From the NCBI RefSeq assembly GCF_000516985.1, contig NW_006917100.1:1911490-1975489 (forward strand): a stretch of DNA of 64,000 bases, in the 5' to 3' direction. The stretch is from Pestalotiopsis fici W106-1 (taxonomy: Eukaryota; Ascomycota; Sordariomycetes; Amphisphaeriales; Sporocadaceae). Under the pieces are notes generated by a model. That model saw only the letters and a program-made list of their open reading frames with translations, did not search any database and was not told the DNA's origin. Shown here piece after piece: positions 34,310 through 45,796 of the stretch. The position numbers and the translations under genes were made by a program. How positions within the stretch are numbered: the first letter of the stretch is position 1; each line of letters starts with the position of its first letter.

Positions 34310-37015
34310 CTAGGCAAACGTTGACCAATCCATCCAGTCCAGATCTGTGACATTTTGGAATTGGAAATCCTCCCATATCGACTCGAGCCCAACGTCGGTA
34401 TTGTTGATGGCTTCGTCCAATTGCACGTTGGACATACTCGAGAAGAGAGGAAACTCTGGGGCCAGCGTAACCGGGGCTATCTCTACGGGCATGTTGTATA
34501 TGTTTCCGGATTGCATATCTTGTGGAATTGGCGCTGTAGTAGTTTCTCTGCTTGGTTCGGCATGACTTCTAGCATTTTCTGATGCTCGCGAAGCTAATTT
34601 GAGGATCTGTCTTAGTTGTATCGCAAACAAGCAAGACAATCCCTTGCGTTGTATTGGAGTGGACCCGATTCTCTCCAAGACGTCGGTCGTCTCCGTTATT
34701 AATGTTCGTATACCCGGTGCCAAGCTCGATCCATGGGCATCGGCCACTGTACCAACACGCAGAGCGAAACATGCTGCGCACGAGATCATGATAGCCGTGT
34801 TGTTTGGCATCGACTTGAGCTGATTCTCCCCCTGAACCGCTACACGCAAGACATTGAGTGCAGACGACAAACCGGCCGCTCGAAAGAAATGTCGGGCGGC
34901 GACAGGGGCGGTCAAGTGGTTGATGACGCTGCTATACATGGACAGACGTGTGTGAGAGGCTAGAATCTCGACATATGGTGGAAGAGCAAGTTCTATATCG
35001 ATTTAGCGATGATGTGTGGCGTATACTGCCGGCATAAAGTTGGAAAAAGCTTACGTTCTCGGTCACCAATCTGTAGTGGCCATGTTTGATACCAGCGGTC
35101 GAAGAAAAAGTTGATTTCGCCTTTCAACCTGCTTTAATTAGCCAAAGCTAGCAGACTCCGGCTCGGGATAGTACTGCATACCTATTTACTACTGCGGCTT
35201 CACTGTCATTACTGGAACTGTCACAGATGGCCTTGACGCGGCTGATCAGGTTGGCCTGGAATCTGGAGTCAGTATTATATACCTTTGATGGGCTAACATC
35301 AACTGACCAAGTCTCTTCGCAGCACTGCGACTGACACTATCGATCCATCCCACCGATCTGCCAATTCAGACAGGTGCCATTGATCGCAGCTCTCGATTAA
35401 AGGGGTCATGGGGAAAACGTAATCCCTTCCGCGTGCCAAGCATACACTTTATTGACACCGTCAGTACGAGCCCGAGCATTCTCGATTGGGAATAACATAC
35501 CCTCTCTCAAGAACGAATAGTGACAACCAGGTCCGCTCTCTTCGTCTCAGTAGTCTTTTGGCGCCTAGGGACAATGGGTCAAGATCTGCAAATCCATCAA
35601 TCGATAGAGCCTTCCTGGCATCCAGGCAATCGGCTGTGGCTACACCATCTTTCGGTGTCTGCGGCTCGTGCGAGGCCGGCAAGATAATCTTGTTGAGCGA
35701 CAGATCCAACGCTATAGTGAGGGCCATCGACAGCCAGGTCGAAGTCTCATCGTCTGCCCAATGATCCCCGGCTGATATCCATGGAATATTCACCATGAAC
35801 GCCAGCACAATCTCGACAGATTTGTACCGCTTTGACATGATAATACCTGCAAGCATTTGCCGGTGATTGGCTAGTCGCTTATACAAGGATTCCAGCGAGG
35901 GTGAGAAGAGTGCAGAGGCCGCTGCAATAGATGTGAGCAGAAAGGCCGACCTGCTGCGCACAAAGTTGACTGTGTGAATCACAGGATCGATACCCCAGCG
36001 CGTATGGGCCAGCTTATCGTAGAAACTGTAGCGGGATGAGTGACATGGGACTTTGTGACTATGCACACGAACTCACTATGAAAACAATGCTTCGGCTTCG
36101 GCAAGAGTGATGAGGCCAAGATCAATGGGATCGAGCTCTTCTCCAACGTCTAATCGAGGTTGAAATGGGCCAAAGAACCTCTGCAGGTCATTATCACTTC
36201 TCTGCCCATGCTTGGGAGCAGAGTGACCAGGTAGGCCAATGGTTGTTGCAACGCGCGGATGTATCGCCGAGAGCAGTTCAGAAGTCCGCGCAAGCAGTTG
36301 CAGCGGATTCTCTGCATCGTCCAAGCTGAGCTGGTCCCCATCACCTCTTTGGGTGGATGCATCATCGCGTCCGAGTCCTTGACCTGGAGGCGTCTCTGTC
36401 GATGAAGTTGTTCGAACTGGCGATGAGATGTGGTCATTCTCGTCTATTCTGCCAGCAGCATGATCATCAAAACCATTCGAATTTCCCAAAAGCTCTCTGC
36501 TCCTTTCCAACAGGAAGCGCAATTCATTGGCTTGATCTTGGTTCTGAATCTGGTCGCCGCTAGAGCTTGTCCTCCTCAAGGCACGCTCAATCTGATCAAC
36601 AGCTTTCTCCAGACCAGTACGCTTGCTTTTCCCCAGGAACAAAAGGTTAGTGTAGGCTCAAGATGGCGGCCTTGTTGTGGGTGGTGATTCTTACTTCTTG
36701 ACACCTTTGGTTGGTTAGTTTTGAATGCGGCCAAGGTTCCCCAGTCCGGGGGGTGGTGTGTGTGTGTGGAGAGAGTTGTCAAGGTAAAGGTAAAGGTCAG
36801 GGACTTGCTTGCTTACCTTTGTGTCTGCCGACATGATATGCCGGAGCCGCGCAGTCAATCCGCCGCTGCCGGCATCGCGTGCAAGTCGCAGATCCGGCCG
36901 TCCTCACGCATTTCAGTTTTGACCTTTTGCAATTGAAGCACGCCGCCAGACGCTCATCATCCTTCATCTCGTCCTTTGTGTCATGGCCCGGGACTGAAGC
37001 TGCAGTGTCCGACAT
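34310..37015 (-). CDS. Zn2Cys6 transcription factor with a 10-nt microexon
   Basis: Eight exons (37015-36817, 36704-36695, 36625-36077, 36025-35501, 35446-35308, 35255-35182, 35128-35055, 34992-34310) encode 750 residues. The zinc cluster is C26-x2-C29-x6-C36-x8-C45-x2-C48-x6-C55, with the basic KRSKLK stretch. Exon 2 is only 10 nt. With it, the linker reads HKGVKNKRTGLEKAVDQIE, the form I know from relatives; without it the frame breaks. The coiled-coil dimerisation region follows at once (about 68-110). A fungal-specific regulatory middle homology region covers about 250-560 (for example RRRERTWLSLFVLERG). The acidic, Trp/Asp-rich end (LDWMDWSTFA) suits an activation domain. It lies between the transporter and receptor genes on the same strand. 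Target pathway is unknown. Confidence 0.92.
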
Positions 37016-37821
37016 GGTGCAATAGGCTAGCCATATGGCCGCGGTAACATTGAGAGGTCGCGCTCCTGCTCCTAGGCGTATCTGGCAGGAGGCATGGCAT
37101 TGAAAATACCAAGACCTCTTTTCTTCGAGGGTTTCGCCAGAACAAATTTAATTTTATGGCGATTGTTCTGCTGAAGTATCAGAATCCCTGGATAAAAGTG
37201 ACACTGAGACTTGTCCCCGCCTTTCTCCACGAACAGCATCAAACAAGCTCGATTCTCTTGCACGACTCGCATCACGTGACCTCAACATTTTGCCTAACAC
37301 CGCTATCCCGAGCTTACCGTCGCGAGCTCGGATATAACCAATCATTTGCTCTGTATTTACACTAAGAAGGGTGCTGATATCTTGACTGTCGCGGATATAT
37401 AATCGTTATTCTCGTCCTTGAATTAGTATCGAGAAGTCTGACCATTGCGCATAACTTAGAGGACTTTTACCCCGAGTGTAGTGCGACTGCGAAACCGCCG
37501 TTTGTCAAGAGTCCGTCGCATGGTCAAATCCTCGGTGATGGTCTGCATTTCTTTCTGCCGGCTCTGCTTGCTACGGAGACTTTATACCATCTCGATTGTG
37601 AAATTTCAATGCGTCTCTGTTTGAGTAAGATTGGCTTTTCGTGGTCATATAACGGCCATAATAGGTGATATCCGCCAAAATACTTGTCAAGAGGAAGCCT
37701 GATGAAACCAACATATACCCGTCCTTACTCCCGTATCAATCGTAACCCGGCCAATTGACCCAAATTTTCACGGAATAAATCTTCATTTCAGCGTTATGTA
37801 GAATTAGCTAGACTTTCAATT
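37016..37821. promoter_or_regulatory. Promoter region of the Zn2Cys6 gene
   Basis: AT-rich with no gene. A CACGTGA-like site (atcacgtgacc) lies at about 37271-37281. Confidence 0.45.
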
Positions 37822-39276
37822 CTAGCTACCTGTAGGTGGTGCGTCCGATATGAACACCTCGACCCTCCTTTCAACCATAATTCCAGATTTTGTTGGGCCA
37901 GTACCGAGTAATGAAGTGTCCAAATTCAAAAAGACAGACTGTCGCTGCGGTACCAAGCTCATGACTTGGGTCACGGAACCAAAAGTAGTTCCCAAGGGCT
38001 CTGGAGGCTCATAAGACAAGATCAACTCGGATTCGCGCTCATGTCTCCTCGTTCCAACGTCTGGCCTCGGTGTTCCTGGTAGACTGGGCACTGGGCTTTC
38101 CAGATCCAGGTCATAGATATCCAATGCCCATTCTTTTTCGTCCTTGCCAAATCTTGCTTTTGTCTTCTTTCTCGAACGATCAGATCCTATAGTGGGCGGA
38201 TGTTTGCTATCCCTTGCACGAGCGGCCGCTGCTGCGCGCGATTCTGGGAGACATGAGGAAAAGACACGAGTAACCAACGGACTCAAGGTGGCTAGAGCCG
38301 CGCAAGTGATGCCAGAAGCGAGTTCCGCAACAGAATAGCAAGCCGAGGCCCATGTATCATAGGTAAAGTCGCTCGAGTCTTCCATATTGATAGTGGTCAG
38401 ACGAATCAAGGAGATGACCAGAGTACTGATTGCACCTACATTAGCAAGATTCCATATTATAAAACATATACAAGTCAATCAACTTACATGGAACCTATAC
38501 CAAAAACTCCAAAGACGGCAAACTGTTGCGCGCGGGTCAAGTGCAATTTCCAAAGCGCAGGCAGCGGCAAAGTAATGATGACGACATCCGTAATCATGTT
38601 TCCCACAGCATTCACATAGGTCCCCAGTCGCTGATTCTGGCACGAAGACTCAATAGAGTGGTCCCAGAACCCGGCAACGGGAAAGCAGAGAAAGATGACC
38701 GAGAGCATCTCTCCAATATTCCACGCCGTAATAACAACCATGGCCACTCGGTAGAGGTTTTCCATAAAGTATACATCACGAAAGATTCGAAAATATTGCG
38801 CGAGAAATGTCAACTTGATGAACAGAAGGGCGGCGTTGTAGAAGAGGGCGCTCAACCAGAATATCTATACAATTCTGCATCAGCCATGGTTCTCATATTC
38901 GGAAAATGAAGGCACTCACTTCGAAAAAACCTGGTATATCCACAGTCTCGTCAAATTCCCAATCATGGTGTCCGAGGCATTTCATGGCATTGATGCCTTG
39001 ACTGACGGCCATACCAAAGGTACATAGCTTATTCAAACATACAAGTTAGCAAGAGCTCACACAACCCGAATAGAGGAACTGGTTTGGGAGCAGAAATGGG
39101 ATACCCACCAGAGATGTGACTGCCAGCCAATCATCCACCCCGACATGGCGGCTTATATACGTTCTTGTAAACAGACGCAACGATATGGCCGCAGTAGCGA
39201 GAGCGCAGCACACGGAGCTCACTACAATGACTGTATGGCCCTTTGAGTCCGGGTCCATTCGCCCACTGGTAGACAT
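37822..39276 (-). CDS. Rhodopsin-like (SAT4/PTH11-type) seven-helix membrane protein
   Basis: Four exons (39276-39109, 39027-38920, 38864-38488, 38425-37822) encode 418 residues. About seven hydrophobic helices occupy residues 12-270. Hallmarks of the fungal rhodopsin-like family are RLFTRTYISRHVGVDDWLAV after TM1, a large FYNAALLFIKLTFLAQYFRIF helix, a cysteine pair in the loop region (FLCFPVAGFWDHS..SSCQ), and VISLIRL in the sixth helix. A cytoplasmic tail of about 145 residues is rich in Ser, Arg and acids. Intron 3 uses the strong donor AT|GTAAGT with acceptor CAATCAG; this gives GSITLVISLIRL in frame, whereas the nearer TAG acceptor breaks the frame. Proteins of this class sense surface or chemical cues in filamentous fungi; the ligand is unknown. 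Confidence 0.9.
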
Positions 39277-40631
39277 GCCAGCTGTCGACTGTTGAGAAGC
39301 GAAGTAGAAATAGAAGAAAGAAGCAAAGGAGTGGAATCTCTCATCCGAGACTAAGGAGCGTGACTGAGCGCCCGAGGGCAGTGCTGCAATGAGTATATCA
39401 AAAAAAGAGCGGAATCCCAGATTCAATGGTAAAGAATGGAAGTATATCGTGACAATGTCACATGGTATGTTACCCGTTCATAGGGCTGAAGAAGTTAATA
39501 CATGATTTATGCGAGTTAATGAGGAAAAAGAAAAAAAGGAAAAGAAGAAACCAGCAGCCCGAGTGACCAAGTTCAGTACCTGGATAAGCAGCAGACAATT
39601 AGGGATATGTCTTTGCAGAGACACTGGCAGGGAGCCTCATCCGACAGAGTGAGCATAAATCTGAGTCAACTGGTGTTTGGCCCAAAGTCCACTTTGTGCT
39701 AGGCCTCGGACTACCTGCGGGAGATTGGCCTCATTCTTGGCAGACACGGACGAAACCGCTGGGGTGGCTTGAGTGGCCTATAGGGGGCTCTGGGCCGCTG
39801 GCGTAGGCGCAGCAGCATTTGGTACAGGTATTGTTAGCGACTCAGACCTTGGACAAATGGCCTAACTACCACCAGTTCAGCACTACCCATCAGGCGAGAC
39901 TGGCCGGCAGCCCCTTGTAATTTGCGGATCCCCCGCGACTTGAAACTTGTTTCGCATTCATGAATGTCCGTACCTAGCCTGACAGTGGAGATCCGGGGTG
40001 CAGACTGCAGATCGTCTTTTAGAGCCACGATGGACCCAAAAGGCCTTGGTAGTCGGATCGAATCCATGTGGCGTAATGTTCTTTTGTTGTACGTTTTCTG
40101 CTGTATATTGGGTGGAAAAGTAGCTGGTGTGACGTCTGATGTGAAATGCTAGAATCTAGATCGCGGCAGTCACAAAAAGGTTATTTTGGTAGCGGCCAAA
40201 TGAACCGGGGTAAACTGCCCAGGTGTATTCACGATACAGGAGACGGACGCTCTGTTGGGTCGTGCACCGGATAAGAGAAAATAATATTGATAGGTATCAT
40301 TGATGCTTGGCTGTCGGACTTGTGGCTGCTTCAGTATACGTATTGCAAAAGCTCTTCTCTACTCCGTTACTAGATCGCTGATGGGTCTTTCACGATCATT
40401 ATGCTGGAAAGGAGAATGCAGAATTGCTCTTTGTCAGTGTGGGCGCTTCAGAGGTCTGGCGTTGACTTTGACCCGCCGAGTGGCCCGCTGTTAGCAGATT
40501 CTACGCACCTACTATTTTGTACGGTACCTTGGGTGAGCTTGTGGGCAGTCAAGGCTCCAAAGTACAAATCCAGCCAAAGCAAACCAGCGTAAATAGCGCA
40601 ATACAAGCAAAGAACAGCGACAACGAGCAAA
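39277..40631. promoter_or_regulatory. Divergent intergenic region
   Basis: Shared upstream DNA of the receptor (-) and the PAP-phosphatase-like gene (+). Purine-rich near 39520-39550. No gene is seen. Confidence 0.5.
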
Positions 40632-41726
40632 ATGGACAGTCCTTTTGCCAAAGAATTGCAGACTGCAATCAACGCCATCCAACAGGCGGCCAAGCTGAGC
40701 CAGTCCGTCATCTCGTCCGAGGACAAGGGCGTTGTGGAAAAGGATGACCTGAGTCCCGTGACAGTCGCAGATTTCGCGATCCAAGCACTCTTGACCTCGT
40801 CCATCCACCATGTCTTTCCCAGCGACAAGTTCGTCGGGGAGGAGTCTGCCGCAGAGCTCAGGGAAAACACGGTCTTGCTCGATCGAGTATGGTCGCTGCT
40901 TCAACGGCTGAAGGAGCCAGAGACCGAATCACTCTGCAAGCTTCCCACCAGTCCGGATGAGATGTGCGAGATGATCGACTGGTGTGGGAATGGCAAGCCA
41001 GGGGGCTCGGAGTCCGGAAGGGTTTGGATCTTTGACCCCATAGACGGCACACAGACGTTTGTCAAGGGGCAGGCATATGCCATCAACGTTGCACTACTCG
41101 AGGGTGGGAAGCAGCTTCTGAGCATTGTCGGCTGCCCAACTATTCCAGTCGGCGCCAGGGCCCCAATCACCAACGATACGACAGACCCAGCACGGCGTGG
41201 CTCGATTGTCTTTGCCGCGAAGGGGTATGGCACCTATGTCCGCCCGCTGTTTGCAGAGACAAGTGAGGTGCAGATTCAGAAAATCGAGCCGCATGCTGAG
41301 ACGGCCGCACCTCAAGACCTTCGCTCCGTCACCTGCTTCAATACTCTCGTATCGGGTGTCGATGATGCCCACCAGGTCATTGTTGAGAGGCTCGGAGTCG
41401 AGTTCCCCGGGTGCGACCTGCTGGGTTGGGTTCCTCGTTGGGTAACCCTGGCTCTAGGAGCTGCAAACATGACCGTCTGGGTCTACAAACGCCGGGACCG
41501 ATCCGCAAAGATATGGGATCATGCTGGTGCTATGCTTCTCTTTGAAGAGGTTGGCGGCAAAATCACTGATGTTGATGGCAAAGATATTGACTTGACCGTC
41601 GGGAGGAAGCTGGTCAACAACTACGGTTTTGTTGCTGCACCAAAGGCACTACACGCTAGAGTTCTGCAAACGGTTCACCAAGTACTCAAAGAGCAGGGCA
41701 AAGACCATCTTTTGGCATCGGCATGA
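40632..41726 (+). CDS. HAL2-like 3'(2'),5'-bisphosphate nucleotidase / inositol monophosphatase family
   Basis: Single exon, 364 residues, normal for the Hal2/Met22 family. Metal-binding motifs are present: KDDLSPVTVADFAIQA, the acidic pair in FVGEESAAEL, DPIDGTQTF (Li-sensitive phosphatase signature), and KIWDHAGAMLLFEEVGGKITDVDG. Hal2 enzymes remove the 3'-phosphate of PAP, the by-product of sulfate assimilation, and are Na/Li-sensitive. This copy differs from housekeeping Hal2: the usual ...MDSQ-KYG... substrate loop is replaced by CDLLGWVPRWVTLALG, and DPIDGTKGFLRG is DPIDGTQTFVKG. It may therefore be a paralog with another phosphate-ester substrate. No signal peptide is seen. Confidence 0.9.
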   Translation: MDSPFAKELQTAINAIQQAAKLSQSVISSEDKGVVEKDDLSPVTVADFAIQALLTSSIHHVFPSDKFVGEESAAELRENTVLLDRVWSLLQRLKEPETESLCKLPTSPDEMCEMIDWCGNGKPGGSESGRVWIFDPIDGTQTFVKGQAYAINVALLEGGKQLLSIVGCPTIPVGARAPITNDTTDPARRGSIVFAAKGYGTYVRPLFAETSEVQIQKIEPHAETAAPQDLRSVTCFNTLVSGVDDAHQVIVERLGVEFPGCDLLGWVPRWVTLALGAANMTVWVYKRRDRSAKIWDHAGAMLLFEEVGGKITDVDGKDIDLTVGRKLVNNYGFVAAPKALHARVLQTVHQVLKEQGKDHLLASA

Positions 41727-42497
41727 GCTCATTCAACATGGCTGCCTCAATACTGCGTATCGAGCTTGTGCCTTGCTCGGATAAATGACGGGTCATACAT
41801 CTTCAGGACTTGCCCAAGAACATCTCCTGAAGTGATCAAACAATGAGGCTTATGATATCATTGCTCCGCCCAAAATAGATTTCGAAGAGAGCATTAGTTG
41901 CAACTACTAGGGTTGCAAAGGGTCGTCTTCAAGAGCTTCTAGTGTTGCCTACCAAGAACTTCCATCATTTTGGGAATGCAGCTCTTACCGCAGCTCCCGA
42001 CACAGACTCGATCAGACCTTATCACCTCGAACAAGGTGCCATTCGGAAGGATAATAGCGGCAGTTGAGACTCAAACAATACTAGTTGGTGAGGGCGCATG
42101 ATGCTCCGACGTGGGCAAGCTTCGCGGCTATCTTCCGCATTGCCCGATTGGGACACTCGCGAATCCCATCCTAGCACTCTCGCTGGTTGCCGCTATCCAG
42201 GATGCCACCCATGGCAGCATCGCTCTATTCGATACCAGCTTCTGAGCTTGTCATTTATCATGCATGAGTCAATTTAATCGGTCCTTGTGCCGCTGCCTTT
42301 TCCTGGTTCTGCTTCGAGCTCAATGGTGGAAATGAGCCTCCTTCTCTTGGCATCAAACAAATACCATGCTTCCGTGCCGAATATAAAATGCGTCCCACTG
42401 TCAAACGACATTTGAATATATACCTGTCTACTGAGCTTGACCATTATTTGAAATATTTTCTCTCGTGCCAAGTCCAATCCTCGATTTACTGCCCAGC
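41727..42497. promoter_or_regulatory. Promoter region of the AA9 gene
   Basis: No gene. I looked for clustered carbon-repression (SYGGRG) or cellulase-activator sites and saw none dense enough to call. Confidence 0.45.
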
Positions 42498-43666
42498 ATG
42501 AAGAACGCCGTCAGCCTTGTCGCAGCCACCGCCCTTGCGGTCAGCGGAGCCTCAGCTCATTACATCTTTGAACAGTTTAGCTTGGGATCGACCCAATACC
42601 CCGTCTATCAATATAGTACGTCCAAACGGACCTAACCTAGACATGTGCCACCTTCTGTACCTTGCCAAACTGACCTTTGCAACAACGAATAGTCCGAGAA
42701 AACACCAACTACAACTCGCCAGTGACTGGTAGGTGCACTGCCTACTGAAGCGTAGGTCACTTGCTGATAAATAATATCAGACCTCACGTCAAACGACCTT
42801 CGTTGCAATGTTGGCGCCAATGGTACTGGCACAGAGACCATTGCTGTGAACGCTGGTGATGATTTCACCTTTACGCTCGACACTGTGAGTCTATGACAGC
42901 TCAGTTCAGTACTGGATAATACTTTTCTGACATAGACATAGGCCGTCTACCACCAAGGACCTGTATCCATGTAAGACCCGGGATGACATGATCAAGTCAA
43001 GTCCGAGCATACTAAACTTTCTTCAAGCTACATGTCCAAGGCTCCAGGAGCTGCTTCAGACTACGACGGTAGCGGCGAATGGTTCAAGATCTTGGATATT
43101 GGTGAGAACCTGTTCAAGTTTCTATTGATAACGTCGATTCTAACAATACACACAAAGGGCCAACGTTCAGCGGTTCGACTGCAACCTGGGACCTGGCACG
43201 TAAGTCAACCCGCGGGTATCTTGTCCAAAAAAGCCAAATCAGCAGCTAACCCATCCACAGAATCGTACAGCTACACGATCCCCACCTGCATTGCCTCGGG
43301 TGACTACCTCCTCCGAATCCAGCAGCTCGCGATCCACAACCCCTGGCCGGCCGGCATCCCGCAATTCTACATTTCCTGCGCGCAGGTCACCGTCAGCGGC
43401 AGCGGCTCGTCGACATTTGCCGGCGTGGCCATTCCCGGTGCCTTCAAGGACACTGACCCCGGCTACACTGTCAATGTGAGTTTTTCTATGCTACAATACT
43501 TGAGGCAGTGTTGGAGAAGAAGAAGAAGAAGATAACGCAGCTAACTGACCCGTGTACAGATTTACAATGGCTTTACAAACTACACCGTTCCTGGCCCTGA
43601 CCCAGTGAGTCATATACTTGTTTTCTTGCCTCATGAATACTAACAGATGTATAGATTTCCTGCTAA
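42498..43666 (+). CDS. AA9 lytic polysaccharide monooxygenase
   Basis: Nine exons (42498-42615, 42693-42728, 42781-42884, 42942-42970, 43028-43101, 43158-43199, 43261-43475, 43560-43604, 43655-43666) encode 224 residues, unusually intron-dense; several exons are under 50 nt. The signal peptide is residues 1-20 (GASA cut), leaving His21 as the mature N-terminus. The copper histidine brace is H21 and H90 (AVYHQGP). H160 and Q169 complete the secondary sphere, and axial Tyr is Y171 (QFYISCAQV). The block [13 protein letters not shown] is typical AA9. There is no CBM1; the protein ends PGPDPISC. These secreted copper enzymes cleave cellulose or other beta-1,4-glucans oxidatively. Each junction restores an AA9-like sequence, so the model is strong despite its short exons. 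Confidence 0.95.
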
Positions 43667-45796
43667 ATGGCCTTGGAATAGTGCAAGAGCTTGGAGTGGT
43701 CTAAACCTATTCAATTCAGTGTTGGGAACAGTTGCCTCGTGGTTATCGTTCCTGGGTACATACCCTTTTTCAATGCATATTTGCATCACATTGATTTTAA
43801 ATTGCAAGTGTATTGATTCTTATAAACAATCATGCAACCCTTTCAGAATTCTGCTTGTGATGTCAATAAATGGCATTCTTCCACAAGCTTGTATCATGGC
43901 AATTCTGATTTTCGTCACTGTTCGCCACGTAATTCTATACATTGGAACTTGAATCCCTTTGAAGAATTAGATTTTGTGGTTCCAATGCGGACGTCCACGG
44001 CCTATTCGCCCGTGCCTAGAGTCATCTCGTTTGGCATGCGATTTAAGACTGGCTAATAGGCCATTTTATGGAAATTAGTTATTGTAGAGTTCCTGTTCTA
44101 CTACAAGATTATACAACAATGCTATGCTTTTAGCAGTATATTAGAATTCTAGATATCATGTGACCACCGAACAAAGACCCACGTTTCTTGAGTCGGTTTT
44201 TGATTGGAAACTTGAATGGCTGAAGACATGGGACGAGACTGGATGAATGGTCTGGCGTTGCCGGAGATGGTGTATTCCTAATGTTATTTCCCAGAGATGT
44301 TGCCCTTTGGTACCTTGGGTAATCTTGACCCATTTTAACCATTTACTTCCAGACGCGGTAAATCCTCAGACGTTGAGTGCACAATAAGTTAGTTACATCA
44401 TAATAGAGTATTCTACTAGATTAGACAGTTTGCACTAGAATTCGCTCCATCTAACAACATTGCGTCAAGGCACCTCAAGTCGAGCTGCTAGCAATTGCCG
44501 ATCCCAGGCGACTCTAGTGGTAATCGGGCGGCGTCTGTTCAGCGGAGATCTCGGCACTAGAGCCGACCGTGTTCTAGTGCAAGCCAGCTGTTTATCCACT
44601 GGGATCCAAGCGCTTGGTTCAGCCCGTAGCTGCCGAAGCCGTCAATGTTTGGTTCTCAAATACTATCGTTGGATAATTGGATATGATGAAAAAAAAGGTT
44701 TCCCAAGTCTGGCGATGAAATGCGTCGTGTCTCTTGAATTGATTTAAATAAATATATATCCAATACAATGCATGCTTGGGAAGTATCAATTGTAATAAAT
44801 ATTGAAAAGCTGGCCAAGTTCAGCAGAGTCGATCAGGTTCCAGCTCTCATGTGCATTTCGATAGTGTCCCCTCTTATCTCGGCGGCAAGGGGGGTCATAG
44901 GCACTCCCGTACGGGACTTGGGTATTACCAGCGCAGCGAGGCGAGTGGGAACACCACGCGCGCGCGCTCGCAGACTCGGGGGGCCCAGGCCATCATGACT
45001 TTGTCTCGGACCGCACCGAGCGACGCTCTCGCCGTCCCTCGATACTCTTTTGGACGAGCCCATTGCCGTGGTCAGACTTTTTGACAAAGGACCTTTATTC
45101 AGAGACATCATGGTCAGATTGAAACTCTATTAGTATCTTCCTGCCTCTCGAGAAGAGAGAGTCATCCAAGACACATGAAGATCGCTAAAAGCTGAGAACA
45201 ATAGGCTAGGATTAGTTCTTAGTGTTGGGCTTTTTTTTTGGCGCCCGTCCGTATTTTCGCAGCCGCCTAGGATGGCGGCCCCTTCTTTTTTGTTTTTCAG
45301 GTCCTTCGACCTGCATTAGCTTATTCCCTCTCTAGGAAATAGACTGGGTCGTATCTGCATAATATCTCTATCGCTTGAGGACCAATACCTCTGCAAATAC
45401 GATAGCAAGTCCCCTTTTGGGTCCTTGATTGATACTAGGCGAGCTGACGGGAGGCTTGGCCCGCTCATCATCATCGGCGGTATTGCGAACCGAAAACACC
45501 TGCAAGATGCTGAGGTGAGTCTCGGCCTGCTTGGCTGATTCTTCTTTGATATTACTTATCTGTTGGCCCCGGGCCTTGCCATTATCTACTTGTCATTTGT
45601 TCATTTTGTCGCTCGGTTTTCTTCTTCTCGATTCATCGATTTCTTGAACGCTTAGTTTTTGTGCTTCTTTTCCCAGCGCCAATTTCTCAAACAATTGCTG
45701 TGGGTTGGCTGGCCACCGTGTACACTGTAGCAACCCATTCAAAGATCCCCTGGTCGATTTCGGAAGGGGGCCTCTGTTGGGATCATCTGCAGCAAC
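43667..45796. other. Long intergenic region
   Basis: About 2.1 kb without a supportable gene. A GC-rich patch with alternating purine-pyrimidine (about 44950-44975) and a T run near 45231 are the only visible features. The last 300 bases are the promoter of the GH128 gene. Confidence 0.5.

Noticed and set aside
38427..38491. Alternative rhodopsin-like intron using GTTCCA donor with TAG acceptor
   Set aside because: In frame but with a weak donor; GTAAGT with acceptor CAATCAG is stronger and gives the better helix.
44930..44980. GC-rich alternating CGCG patch as a possible tRNA or origin
   Set aside because: No cloverleaf, box A/B or GTTCGA loop; no supportable feature.
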